The notes under the pieces were generated by a model. The model saw only the letters and a list, made by a program, of their open reading frames with translations. It did not search any database and was not told where the DNA came from. Below are positions 1-9,959 of a DNA stretch of 64,000 nucleotides, piece after piece; the first letter of the stretch is position 1; every line of letters begins with the position of its first letter. The DNA lies in contig NZ_CP049902.1 in assembly GCF_018448495.1 (NCBI RefSeq), positions 62,001 to 126,000 of the forward strand. Direction: 5' to 3'. A program made the translations under genes and the position numbers. This DNA comes from Psychrobacter sp. WY6. GTDB lineage: Bacteria > Pseudomonadota > Gammaproteobacteria > Pseudomonadales > Moraxellaceae.

Positions 1-782
1 ATGGTCGCAATGACTGCACAATCCGTTTCTACTACGCCAGCGGCCTCTTTATCGATATCAATTCGTATCTGCTGAGTGCCTGTATCGATAGGAAATCCAT
101 TGGACTTGCCCTGTCTGTTGATAAATCAGTGCCACACGATTTTGTGCCGTTTTGGCTATATCATACGCATCGAACAGCACTTCATTGGCTTTTGGCTTGG
201 CAATAATTGGCAGAAACTGTATCTTAATGACCATTAAAGCAAAAGCAAAAATACCAAACCCCAATCCTAACCCAAATAAACTGACCCCACCTTCTCGGCG
301 CAGATGCACCTTTTGCGCTGCTTCATCACGCGGATAATCATAGCATCTGCAATCTCACGTCGCGCCATGCGGTAATTAATACGCATCCGTCCAACGCGCC
401 ACCATGAACGACCAAAATAACCAAATGATCGCGGCTATACCTATGCGTGTCGCCATCTGGTAAGCATCAGGATGAAGGACATTGCCAAAAATTCAAACGC
501 AACCAATACCAGTGCCACTGAGCTGAATAAACGACCAGCCAGCCACGCTATAGACATCGCATCCATATAGCGTTTGCGATAGAGGAGCCAAGGAAACGTC
601 ACAAAAATGCTGCCCATGCCATTTTGGCGAAAGATAACCTTGTGCATCGAACTGCTCCAAAGCGTTTTAGATAATACTGGGCTACGGTGACCGATGAACC
701 ATTTATCAAGTTGTGTACGCTTAGCAGGAGTCAGCTGTTCTTGGTAAAAAGGGGGCGGCGAATCCGTCTCGATAAATAGCAT
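1..782 (-). CDS. DUF2628-like membrane protein, 3' end off window, several frameshifts
   Basis: Start at 782. The first 113 residues contain a soluble stretch, then GSIFVTFPWLLYRKRYMDAM, which resembles the aromatic 'FPWLLYRKMY' core of DUF2628 inner-membrane proteins, then a hydrophobic helix. The frame breaks near 440, and coding continues in other frames (IAAIIWLFWSFMVARW, then MRINYRMARREIADAMIIR). It continues in the 58-309 segment with another membrane helix (FGIFAFALMVIKIQFLPII), breaks again near 110 and leaves the window. At least three indels are therefore needed to read one protein. The role of the family is unknown. I infer a single gene with sequencing errors; a true pseudogene cannot be excluded. 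Confidence 0.5.
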
Positions 783-1080
783 AGATGACCCCTATTAACG
801 ATGAAGAAAAATTTAAATCCATTACTCACTTTATATGATAACGCCAAAACCGATGTGCAGAACAGTAAAACGACAGATAAATACCGCTAATTCAATGTAA
901 AAGAGCGTCAAGGCAGCCGAATGGCAATCTATATGTGATACGTCAAACAAGGTCAACGCTTTCACTCTTTTATGCTGGATCAGCGATAACAATATTAAAA
1001 AAGGATTGTGCGTTCACAGCTGTATAGATTTAACTTATAATAAGCATACATCACCCATTTTATTAAGCCTTGTCAATCCT

Positions 1081-1932
1081 ATGAGTCAACATCCTGATAT
1101 TAATGATAACATCGATAGTACGAATACTACTGATGAGCAAAAAGTCCTCAGCACTAACACCGAAAGCAATACTGATATTGACATTGAAGCCAGTATTAGT
1201 AATGAGAGTAAGACTGAAGAAAGCAAACATCTACGTATCGTCAATACTTTTATGAAACGACGTACGCACATGAATAAAAATGCCGAACTGGCACTAACCG
1301 CGCCAGAATTTTCTGAGTACCTGGTCAATAACAGTTTCGGTGATGGCAATCTTGATGGTATTGACAATCTACGAACGCTATTCGCTGATAGCCCTAACGG
1401 TAGTGAAGCACCGCTTACTTTAGAGATCGGTTTTGGACTGGGTGATTCGTTCATTGAGATGGCGGCAGCAGAACCTAGCCGCAATTTCGTTGGTGTCGAA
1501 GTGCACGAGCCAGGCATCGGTAAATGCGCCTATATAGCAGGTACGCAAAATTTAAATAACGTCAAAATCATTAACGGTGACGCTATTCAACTGCTCAAGC
1601 AACTACCAGAAAACCATATTGATCGTATCCAGCTTTACTTCCCTGACCCATGGCAAAAAAAGCGCCATCACAAGCGCCGCTTCGTCAGCCCTGAACGTAT
1701 GGCGATTGTGACTCGTAGTCTAAAGCAAGGCGGCTGGTTCCATACCGCAACCGACTGGGAGCATTATGCCTTTTGGATGGTTGAAGTTTTAGACGGTTTT
1801 ACTGGTTTAACCAATCAAGCAGGCGCAGGTAACTTCACCGACCGCCCTGACTTTCGTCCAATGACCAAATTTGAGCGCCGCGGTATAAATAGTGGACATG
1901 GCGTTTGGGATTTAATCTATATCAAAGATTAG
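1081..1932 (+). CDS. trmB: tRNA (guanine-N7-)-methyltransferase TrmB
   Basis: Catalyses SAM-dependent m7G46 formation in the tRNA variable loop. The polar first ~55 residues are an extension. They are followed by the SAM motif [15 protein letters not shown], then [12 protein letters not shown] and the family signature [17 protein letters not shown], and near the end [10 protein letters not shown] and TKFERRG. About 283 aa from this ATG. An upstream in-frame TTG at 1006 would add 25 unlikely residues, so 1081 is preferred, although no strong ribosome-binding site is visible. The gene is intact and is followed by a clear terminator. It lies divergently from the DUF2628-like gene. Confidence 0.93.
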   Translation: MSQHPDINDNIDSTNTTDEQKVLSTNTESNTDIDIEASISNESKTEESKHLRIVNTFMKRRTHMNKNAELALTAPEFSEYLVNNSFGDGNLDGIDNLRTLFADSPNGSEAPLTLEIGFGLGDSFIEMAAAEPSRNFVGVEVHEPGIGKCAYIAGTQNLNNVKIINGDAIQLLKQLPENHIDRIQLYFPDPWQKKRHHKRRFVSPERMAIVTRSLKQGGWFHTATDWEHYAFWMVEVLDGFTGLTNQAGAGNFTDRPDFRPMTKFERRGINSGHGVWDLIYIKD

Positions 1933-1965
1933 ATTCGGCTCACTTATCTTCGGTGACTTCTGTAT

Positions 1966-1994
1966 AGCGGCTAAATTATTTAGCCGCTTTTTTG
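1966..1994 (+). terminator. Rho-independent terminator after trmB
   Basis: A perfect 10-bp stem (AGCGGCTAAA paired with TTTAGCCGCT) with a 3-nt loop is followed by a T run. It lies 34 bp past the trmB stop. Confidence 0.9.
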
Positions 1995-2960
1995 TGCTTG
2001 CAAATTATCTAATGACAATATTATTTGATTTTTTTCAGCTACAACCCTTAATGGACAAGCTATAAGTATTTTTATTAAAAATAAAAAATTTTTTTAATAC
2101 GTGAAACATAGTCTATTTTCATAGAATTTTTAAATTGATAATGCTACATATAGGGGTAAAAAATATATTCCAGCGCCACACTCACAGGTTACCTATCTAC
2201 TCAAACATTGATAGTATAAGGGATTCATGAGTTCTCCCCATAAGCTGTGGATAACCCTGTGCATAAGTACGCACTTGACAACAATTTCCCTAGATAGCTC
2301 AAAGGATGAGGTAAAATCGTTCATTTTTTATACAATTTAAAAAACCTTTTAAATCAGTAAGTTAAATGGCATTTCATAATACTGTAATTTTTTTTAATAT
2401 ATTTTTAAATTAAATTAATCCTCACTGATGTTTCACAAAAGCTAAATTTAGACGCTTTATTTCTTGTGGACAACTTTTAATGCTATTGACAAAGGGCGAC
2501 ATTATCCTATCCAAAAATAGGATGTATTCAGCAACTAGATTACACAAGTTATCACTTATATACAATGCGACAGTTAGTGTCGTTTAGCATCATTGAATCC
2601 TCTATATGCTCCTTGGTTTTTGTTATAATCATCTTATCTAATCAACCGCACTTTAGAAAACAGTTAAGGCTTAACGAGCATAATTTTACCTACAAATTAC
2701 ATCTGTTGGCACTGATTATGAACTTAATTTTACTTTTATCGTTATTTGATTTTACTGTATAGTAGAGTGATATATCCTATATTACTGTCTACACCATCGG
2801 CACCCTAACCCATTCATCCTAGATAGACATTGAACGAACGCTGCCTATTATTTAGATAGCCATCAGCACTATTGAGCCGTTAACCTTCGTAGTTACAAAC
2901 ATTTTATTTATCATACCAAATTTATAGTTTTAACCAATGATTGAAGACAAGGAATCCAGT
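1995..2960. other. Long AT-rich spacer upstream of recA
   Basis: About 960 bp without a convincing gene. A 65-codon hydrophobic reading frame at 2565-2762 has no ribosome-binding site and AT-driven composition, so it is probably chance. The spacer is strongly AT-rich around 2330-2430 and carries DnaA-box-like nonamers at 2246-2254, 2258-2266 and 2465-2473 (described separately). The recA promoter must lie in the 3' part. No LexA-type SOS box was recognised. Confidence 0.6.
2246..2266 (-). promoter_or_regulatory. Two adjacent DnaA-box-like nonamers
   Basis: Positions 2246-2254 read TGTGGATAA, the exact complement of the consensus DnaA box TTATCCACA. Positions 2258-2266 read TGTGCATAA, a one-mismatch box in the same orientation, 3 bp away. 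A third variant, TGTGGACAA, lies at 2465-2473. DnaA binding is inferred from consensus match only. Confidence 0.45.
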
Positions 2961-4012
2961 ATGGACGACAATAAAGCCAAAGCCCTTAAAGCAGCACTCG
3001 GTCAAATCGAAAAGCAGTTTGGTAAGAATACCATCATGCATTTAGGTGACGACTCAGCTATTATGGATGTCGATGTAGTATCAACAGGTTCGTTGGGTCT
3101 GGATATTGCACTTGGCATTGGTGGTCTACCAAAAGGCCGTATCGTAGAGATTTATGGCCCAGAAAGCTCAGGTAAAACGACCATGACGCTACAAGCGATT
3201 GCAGAGTGTCAAAAACAGGGCGGTGTCTGTGCCTTTATTGATGCTGAGCATGCACTAGATCCAGTTTATGCGCGTAAGCTTGGCGTGAATACTGACGAGC
3301 TATTGCTTTCTCAGCCTGATAATGGTGAGCAAGCGCTTGAAATTACCGACATGCTTGTGCGTTCTGGGGCGGTTGATATGATTGTTATTGACTCAGTTGC
3401 TGCCTTGACGCCGCGCGCAGAGATTGAAGGCGAGATGGGCGACTCACATATGGGTTTGCAAGCACGGCTTATGAGCCAAGCCCTACGTAAAATCACTGGT
3501 AACGCCAAACGCTCTAACTGTATGGTGGTATTTATCAACCAGATTCGTATGAAGATTGGTGTTATGTTTGGTAGCCCTGAGACTACGACTGGTGGTAACG
3601 CGCTTAAGTTTTACGCCTCAGTTCGTATGGACATTCGCCGCATCGGTGCGGTCAAAAATGGTGATGAAATCATCGGTAACCAAACCCGTGTCAAAGTCAT
3701 CAAAAACAAATGGCACCGCCTTTCCGCCAAGCAGAGTTTGAAATTACTTATGGTGAAGGTACCAACCACTTAGCCGAAGTGATTGACTTGGGTGTTGAAA
3801 TTGGTGCAGTTGGCAAAGCAGGCTCTTGGTATAGCTATGGCGACGAAAAAATCGGTCAAGGTAAAGCCAATTCTGTACTGTTCTTAAAAGAAAACCCTGC
3901 GATTGCGCAAGAAATCGAAGCTAAAATTCGCGAGGAAAAGCTTGGATCAAAGAAAGAAGCCAAAGCCGAAGATAAAGCCAATGAAGCGTTGGTTTCTGAA
4001 CCTGTACAATAA
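2961..4012 (+). CDS. recA: Recombinase RecA (one frameshift near 3710)
   Basis: RecA forms the ATP-dependent strand-exchange filament in homologous recombination and DNA repair. Visible motifs are Walker [13 protein letters not shown]-type [13 protein letters not shown], Walker [13 protein letters not shown], the L1 region [40 protein letters not shown], and the C-terminal [17 protein letters not shown]. The start at 2961 has AAGGA 8 bp upstream and gives about 350 aa, the family's normal size. After VKVIKNK the frame changes; adding one base restores [18 protein letters not shown]. RecA is nearly universal and the downstream part is perfectly conserved, so I treat the break as a sequencing error. 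recX follows 58 bp downstream. Confidence 0.96.
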
Positions 4013-4070
4013 CGGCGCAATTATTCACCGCTATTAATAATCATGACTTGTTATGAAAATTAAATTGTTA

Positions 4071-5189
4071 TGAACATTAAAACCTTAGCTGAAATACTCG
4101 CTGAATCCGATGCCGATTCAGCGAGTAGTCCGACTATCAAATCAAAAAAACCGTCCAAATCTTCCAAACACTCTGAATCCTCCAAATTTTCTCAGCATTC
4201 CTATCAAGGCAATCCTAAAAAAAACAACTAAGACGCGCAAGCATTCAACTTACTATCATGAAGACCATTCATTATCTGACGATGCTGACTTTTCAGTAGA
4301 ATCCGTTGAGGCTCACTCTTCTACCAATAAAAATCCTGCTAAAACTAAGAAACGTAAAAAGCGTTTTCACCCAGCGGCTAACTTTAGCCCTGAGCCTAGT
4401 GACGTGCCTGCTTATCAGCAACCAGAAGCGCAAAGTATCAAAGAGATGCTGGCTGAAGTTAAACAAAATATTCATGATGAACCAGACGATAGCACGGCTA
4501 CTGATGATGAATTTAACAAAGAATCACAGTATACAACCGATGCTGCCATTACCAACACTTCTGCGCACAGCACAGTCGACAGTCAGATGGATAACCTACC
4601 TGCTGCTCTTAAAGCCTATTTGCGCACGCCTGAACAACGACAAGCAGAAATAGATGAGATCAAAGCCGAAAGCCGCTTGCGTTGGTTAGCTTTTTATTAT
4701 TTATCGCGCCGTGAGTACGGCAAGGCTGAGCTTAAGCAAAAGCTTATTGATAAAGAGCAAGCCTTAGATAAAATTGATGCGCTACTCGATGAGTTTGAAG
4801 AAAAAGGCTACCAAAGTGATTATCGCACGACGCTCATGCTCATTCGTGAAAATATCCGTAAAGGTCGGGGACGCGGACGTATCAAGCAGGAGTTTTATCG
4901 TAAAAAAATTACCATGCCCAGTAATATCGATGAGTTAATCGATATGGCAAATGCAGAGTCAGAAGAGTTTAGGGAGTTTGTAGATGATAGTGCAGATAAT
5001 CTGGTAGATGGTGTCGATTGGCTCAAACTGGCGGTCACAGCCCGCACTAAGAAGTACGGCGATGACATACCCACTGAACAAAAAGACAAAGCAAAGCAGC
5101 TACGGTTTTTGCAATATCGAGGCTTTCAGAGCGATATCTGTTTTGCCGCGCTCAATTATACATTAGACACATTAGATGAGCGCTTTTAA
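4071..5189 (+). CDS. recX: Regulatory protein RecX with long N-terminal extension (frameshift at an A8 run)
   Basis: RecX binds and restrains RecA filaments. The RecX domain starts around residue 165 of about 373 (PAALKAYLRTPEQRQAEIDE) and includes LAFYYLSRREYGKAELKQKL, DEFEEKGYQSDYR and GRGRGRIKQEFYRKK, ending in RFLQYRGFQSDICFAAL. The start at 4071 (MNIKTLAEILAESDAD) is in the frame read before the A run at 4217-4224; deleting one A joins the two parts. Everything before the RecX domain is Ser/Lys/His/Asp-rich and probably disordered, roughly doubling the usual ~150-residue length. Probably co-transcribed with recA. Confidence 0.88.
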
Positions 5190-5253
5190 CCCACCCTCAC
5201 CTTTTTTTAAATACATCCATCTGTACATAAAACAATATGACTTGAGCGATCTA

Positions 5254-6707
5254 TTAATAATAGCCGAGCACTTTCCACCAAATCAAACCAGCACCGATCC
5301 AAATAACTAAATTGACCACACTCATTATTGCGCCAATACTCCACCTCTCTTAACGTCACATAGCCAGAGTTAAAAATGACTGGCGCAGTACCAGTTGCAT
5401 AATGCGTAAGCGTCATCATGATATTGCCCGCTGCGGCTAAGATAAGCGCATATAACATCGGCGGTGCGCCCAAGCTTAAACCCACCGCATAAAATGCTGC
5501 AAATAGTGCAGTAATGTGAGCCGTGGTACTAGCAAAGAAGTAATGGATATATAAGTATACTAGGGTCAAAATAGTCACAGCCCCTATCCAGCCAAGCCCA
5601 GTCGTGCCAATCATCGATTCGATATTGCCAGAGAACCAGCTTATCAGTCCAAGCTTATTAAGATAAGCGGCCATCATAATAAGGGCGCCAAACCAAATAA
5701 TGGTATCCCATGCTGACTTCTCTTTTAAAATATCGTCCCAAGTCAGTACCCCAGTCAATATTAAGGTCGTCAAACCAATAAATGCTGTGGTGGTAGCATC
5801 AACGCTATATTGCTCACCTAACATCAATGCGGGAATATTCGCCCACAATAACAGCATCAGAGCAAATACCCCGAGCATGATTTTTTCTTGGCTACTTATT
5901 TTCCCATTTCTGCCAAATTTTCCTTGGCAAAACCTTTTGCATCGGGCGTGATTTTAACATCAGGTGGATAAATTATATAAATGACTAATGGCATCATAAG
6001 CAGACATAGCATGCCAGGTACAAACATCGCCACTGCCCATGTGGTCCATGACAGCTGAATATCACCGCCTGTGGCTTTATTCACCAAATCTACAACCAAA
6101 GGATTGGGCGCAGTAGCCGTGATAAACATCCCAGAAGTAATCGGGTTGGCATGATAGTTCACCATCGCCAAATAACGACCAATCTTATTTTGAGTGCCTT
6201 CTTCTGGCGTCGAATGAAAGCTTTGCGCGATAGACTTCATAATAGGATGAATAATACCGCCGCCACGCGCCGTATTGGAGGGCGTAATGGGTGCTATCAT
6301 CAATTCAGCCGCAGTCAAAGAATAAGCCACGCCGATGGTTTTTTACCAAAAATAGAAATAAAATAATAGGCAATACGTCGACCCAAACCCGTTTTTATCA
6401 AGCCACGCGATATCATAACTGCAATACCAATTAGCCAAATCAACGGACTTGAGTAGCTTGATAATGCATCACTAATGGCTTGTGCTGGGCTATCACTAGT
6501 CACGCCTGTAAGTGCGACTAGGGTGACGGCAACGATAGCAATGGCACCAATGGGTAATACTTTGCCGATGATGGCGACAATAGTGGCGATGAATAACGCC
6601 AGCATGTGCCATGCTTCAGGGGTGACGCCAGTAGGCACAGGTATCACAAACCAAATGATCAAGCCGACCAAAATGGCAACCGCTGCTTGAATAGGCTTAA
6701 ATGGCAT
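5254..6707 (-). CDS. DASS-family dicarboxylate/anion:Na+ symporter (CitT/SodiT1-like), three frameshifts
   Basis: An inner-membrane transporter for di- or tricarboxylates, by family. Start 6707 (MPFKPIQAAVAILVGLIIWF). Many hydrophobic helices; family features include PTGVTPEAWHMLALFIATI, AELMIAPITPSNTARGGGI, the SGMFITATAPNPL anion loop, and the second-half loop THYATGTAPVIFNSGYV. Frames change near 6325, near 5900 and near 5340. The first two are at A runs and one added A restores the protein. The restored C-terminus reads VNLVIWIGAGLIWWKVLGYY with a stop at 5254. Convergent with recX, 64 bp apart. Substrate not determinable. Confidence 0.85.
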
Positions 6708-7017
6708 GATTAACTATCCTTATAAATGCTTATACCATCACGCAGTCATATTATATAAAGGATCATCAAAGTAGCCACTGCGACAAAAGACTCAATGAAT
6801 CATATGACCATCTTATAAGATTTATAGAATTATTTTTCTATTATTCACCATTTTTAACATATCTATTTAGAATAAAGAGTAAATATTCAGTAATAGAGTA
6901 CCAATAGTAGGGTTAAACTAACAGCCATAAAAAAGAGCACGTTGGATAACGTACTCTTTTTTATAGATTAACTTTATGGCATTAACCGTTGCGACTTTCT
7001 TTAAAAATAAATTTATT
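6708..7017. other. Intergenic region between DASS transporter and DUF937 gene
   Basis: It holds the transporter's upstream region and the terminator of the DUF937 gene at 6929-6963. AT-rich, no reading frame of interest. Confidence 0.6.
6929..6963 (-). terminator. Terminator after DUF937 gene
   Basis: Inverted repeat AGAGCACGTT / AACGTACTCT with one mismatch and a 4-nt loop, flanked by A and T runs, so it works on both strands. It serves the minus-strand gene ending at 7018. Confidence 0.75.
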
Positions 7018-7751
7018 TTAACGCACTAATCGCCTAGATAGCTGATTGATGATTTGATCAATCTCTTCATTGGCTTCAGATTCATTATCTAAATTGCCAC
7101 TTGGTGTCAGCTGATTCATTACTTCTGGCAGCAACTCAGCAAGACCTTGACGGACTTCTACGTCATTAGCACCAGTATGTACTGCAACCTGCTGAATTTC
7201 ACTTTCATCGAATAACTGACTGATCATTTGGATCAAGGTTGTCATTGTCTTGTTGGTTACTCATCCAAGAACGCGCTTGGTTTTATAACCCAACCTGTGA
7301 TTTTTGATAATGCACCACTCAAGCCGCCATTGCGTTTGATCCAGCTTAGTACCATTGGCATAAGTGCAGCGATTAGCATACCTTTACCACCGAATCCAGA
7401 TTTTCTCGTTTGACCACCCATGGCTTGACCACCCAATACGCTGCCTAATATGTCTCCAAGACCGCCGGCATTAGAATTGACGCCGCCACGTTGATTGCCA
7501 CCAGTGAGTCCACCGCCTGTTAACCCACCGAGAATATCATCTAAGCCAAAACCATTGTCTGGCTGACGATCATACTGGCGTGGATTGTAGCCTCCAGTTT
7601 GACTACCACCGCCGAGCACGCTACCCAATATATCCCCAAGACCACCTGTACGACGTGGATCAATGCGTTGATTTACAGGATTACGCTGCGCATCTTCAGG
7701 ATCCATCGCACGACGGGCCACCTGACTAACCAAATTCCCTAATAAGCTCAT
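7018..7751 (-). CDS. DUF937/YidB-like protein, Gly-rich (frameshifted)
   Basis: Start 7751 (MSLLGNLVSQVARRAMDPED). It contains two copies of GGLGDILGSVLGG with Gly/Gln-rich linkers and a hydrophobic segment MLIAALMPMVLSWIKRNGGL. The C-terminal part, reached after two small indels near 7290 and 7225, has SQLFDESEIQQVA, VRQGLAELLPEVMNQLTP and EANEEIDQIINQL. This layout matches DUF937 (YidB-like) proteins. The two halves are read as one gene because the bridging codons (ITGLGYKTK, SWMSNQQDNDNLDPND) are sensible in the intermediate frames. Function unknown. Confidence 0.7.
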
Positions 7752-8049
7752 TCTCGATTCCTTTTTGTCATATTATTTATTATCTATAAACCGCTAAAAA
7801 CTTCGCTGCTAATTTATATTAAGCAACAGCTTGATTTACTTATGCGATTCATAATTCTCTTGCAATATAACAAATCTCTTTCGCTATCCAGATAGGTGTT
7901 TTGTTATGACATGTAGGCGTTCGTAAATTCGTGGAAAAAACCGCTCATTGGGCGCTATAAAAAATACTACCTCAACTCGTATTTTCGGCGTTTATGTTAG
8001 GCATATTGAACATTCAACCATGGTACTAATAAGTACTATTTATAAGTAT

Positions 8050-8508
8050 TCAATACAATCTAGCCAAAATATTCAACTCTCGCCATTGTTCAGGGCTCAC
8101 TTGATCTCGAAAGATGGTCACTGATAAAGAGCGCTGATAAGGCTCTATAACATTGAATTCAAAGCTTATCGCCCATCGATATCCAGAGACAGCGATTAAT
8201 TGTGCCTGCCATAGCTCATCACCGCGACCCGTACGGAGCAGTAGCTGCCAATGCTGCTCAACACGATGACTAAGTGGTGGTTGGCTAAGGTGCAGCAGTA
8301 TGGGTCGTGATAATGTCAAATAAATAATCACCGCGGCCGAGCGGGTTTCGGGTGGTAACGATTAAAATAAGCACATATTGCCATAACAATAAAGAAGCGA
8401 GCATGCCAGTACAACCATGACGACGGTCAACCCACTATAAAGCAGCAAACGCAAAATAGCTGGCAGGCCAAATAGCCGTATCAATACGCAACGAATTTGC
8501 AAGGTCAT
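8050..8508 (-). CDS. YgfX-like small membrane protein (frameshifted), partner gene of sdhE
   Basis: Start at 8508 (MTLQIRCVLIRLFGLPAILR), with a hydrophobic pair of helices (LLLYSGLTVVMVVLACSLL). After a frame break near 8340-8390 it continues with HWQLLLRTGRGDELWQAQL and ends in SPEQWRELNILARLY. A short two-helix N-terminus and a beta-rich tail ending in 'W..L..L.RL' are typical of YgfX/CptA-like proteins. The neighbour directly upstream is sdhE (ygfY), which is paired with ygfX in enterobacteria. Identity rests mainly on this context; similarity is weak. Confidence 0.5.
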
Positions 8509-8557
8509 ATTTTATCACCAAAAAAAAACGGCAGACCATTATGTTACTTAGGCCTAG

Positions 8558-8884
8558 CTATACCAGCTCTAGACAAACATTTTTTATATCTAAATCAGTT
8601 TTTAAGTCAAATCTTTGGTTATGACGCCATGTCTTAATTTTATTGACTAACGCCCATATTTCTTCATTTTCTGGACGATTTTGATTGGTGAAATAATCCA
8701 ACAAATCAGGGTCTTCATGAGTCAGCATTTCTGCAAACGTCTCTTGTTCAGCAGGCTCTGCCGTTAAGTAAATCTCTTTGACATAAAGGTCAATATAAAA
8801 GTCTAACTCTTTTAATCCGCGGCGTGCTTGATAGATAATGCGGCGCTGTTCATTGGTTGGTTCTGGCTGAATCGGGGTGGTCAT
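8558..8884 (-). CDS. sdhE: Succinate dehydrogenase flavinylation factor SdhE (Sdh5/YgfY family)
   Basis: Promotes covalent attachment of FAD to SdhA. 108 aa, all-helical. The family hallmark RRGLKELD (residues 21-28) corresponds to the conserved RRGxxELD surface motif. Further features are FAEMLTHEDPDLLDYFTNQ and the final DIKNVCLELV. The start at 8884 is well separated from folP. The gene is intact, 49 bp upstream of the ygfX-like gene and presumably co-transcribed with it. The first ~15 residues are a polar extension. Confidence 0.85.
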   Translation of the reverse strand: MTTPIQPEPTNEQRRIIYQARRGLKELDFYIDLYVKEIYLTAEPAEQETFAEMLTHEDPDLLDYFTNQNRPENEEIWALVNKIKTWRHNQRFDLKTDLDIKNVCLELV

Positions 8885-8913
8885 AAAAGTACTCTCATTA
8901 TTTTAAATTGGGA

Positions 8914-9792
8914 TTAAGGATAATTATGCGCAGATAATTGACGCCATAAGGCGACTGCTTGCTGCATCATCGCCACATTATGCGTATAATGCCAGCGCCT
9001 TGCTGTAGGGCAAAGATACCAGCTGCCGTACCTACCACATCACGATCTACCGCGTTGGTAGTAGCAACGACTTCGAAGCCACTCTTGCTCAATACTTCCG
9101 CTAAAAAACGTTTGCGCGAAATGCCAAACATCATCGGTAAACCAAGCGCTTGTAGCCTGCCAAGCTGGCTTAATAGTGCACAATGATGCTCATAATTTTT
9201 AGCAAAACCAAAGCCTGGATCGATAATAATTTTCTCACGCTTAACACCGATTCCTGTTACTTCGTCATACGCGATAATAGCTCAGCCCTTACGTCACTAA
9301 TGATGTCGTCATATTGTGCCAAATTATTCATCGTTGTTGGCTCACCGCGCATATGCATGAGCATGATGGGTATATCAAGCTCAGCCGCTAGTACTGCTGC
9401 ACCCTCGCGTTTGAGTGCGCGTACATCATTCCAAATATCAGCACCAGCGTCAAAAGCCGCTTTCATAACCTCTGGATTACTGGTATCGGATAGCCAAATA
9501 TCCTCCCCGCAATGCCGGCGGATGGCTCGAACCACTGGCGCAACACGCTGCAGCTCTTCAGACGTGCCCACAGCATTCGCATTGGGGCGAGTAGACTCAC
9601 CGCCAATGTCGATAATAGTCGCGCCCTCTTCTATCTGCTGACAATGCGCAACAGCCTTATCTACCGCATTGAACTGTCCACCGTCTGAAAACGAATCGGG
9701 TGTGACATTAAGAATACCCATAATATGAGGCTGCGATAGATCTAGTGTTTTATCACGACTTGATATGCTGGTAAGGGCTGAAATAAGGACAT
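8914..9792 (-). CDS. folP: Dihydropteroate synthase FolP (about three frameshifts)
   Basis: Condenses pABA with hydroxymethyl-dihydropterin pyrophosphate in folate synthesis. Signatures are MGILNVTPDSFSDGG (pterin site), ATIIDIGGESTRPNA, SDTSNPEVMKAAFDAGADI, PIMLMHMRGEPTTM and, after a break near 9272, EKIIIDPGFGFAKNYEHH and FGISRKRFL. The C-terminus AMMQQAVALWRQLSAHNYP ends at 8914 after another indel near 8990. The N-terminal start MSLFQPLPAYQVV at 9792 needs one extra A in a short A run near 9740. The order rlmE-ftsH-folP is conserved in gammaproteobacteria. Confidence 0.9.
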
Positions 9793-9905
9793 AACCAAAT
9801 TATCTCTCATTAAAACATTCTAATTATTGCAGACTGCTTGTTATGCGTTGTGCTTATGATACCAGTAAACTCTATTCTGTACTAAACCCTTCACGAAATA
9901 TGGAC

Positions 9906-9939
9906 AAAAAAAAAGCCCTTTATGATAAAGGGCTTTTTT
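9906..9939 (-). terminator. Terminator after ftsH
   Basis: AAGCCCTTTA / TAAAGGGCTT hairpin with A and T runs on either side, 20 bp past the ftsH stop. It separates ftsH from folP, although read-through is possible. Confidence 0.88.
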
Positions 9940-9959
9940 GAATATGAATCAATTAATAA

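Noticed and set aside
1086..1517. Long antisense frames inside trmB and similar frames inside recA, ftsH, ddl, slt and others
   Set aside because: They are shadows of strongly conserved genes on the other strand.
2565..2762. 65-codon hydrophobic reading frame upstream of recA
   Set aside because: No ribosome-binding site, AT-driven Leu/Ile/Phe composition and no family resemblance; probably chance.
2937..4012. recA and other essential genes as real pseudogenes
   Set aside because: The breaks are single-base and often in homopolymers, and the downstream protein is fully conserved; sequencing error is more likely.
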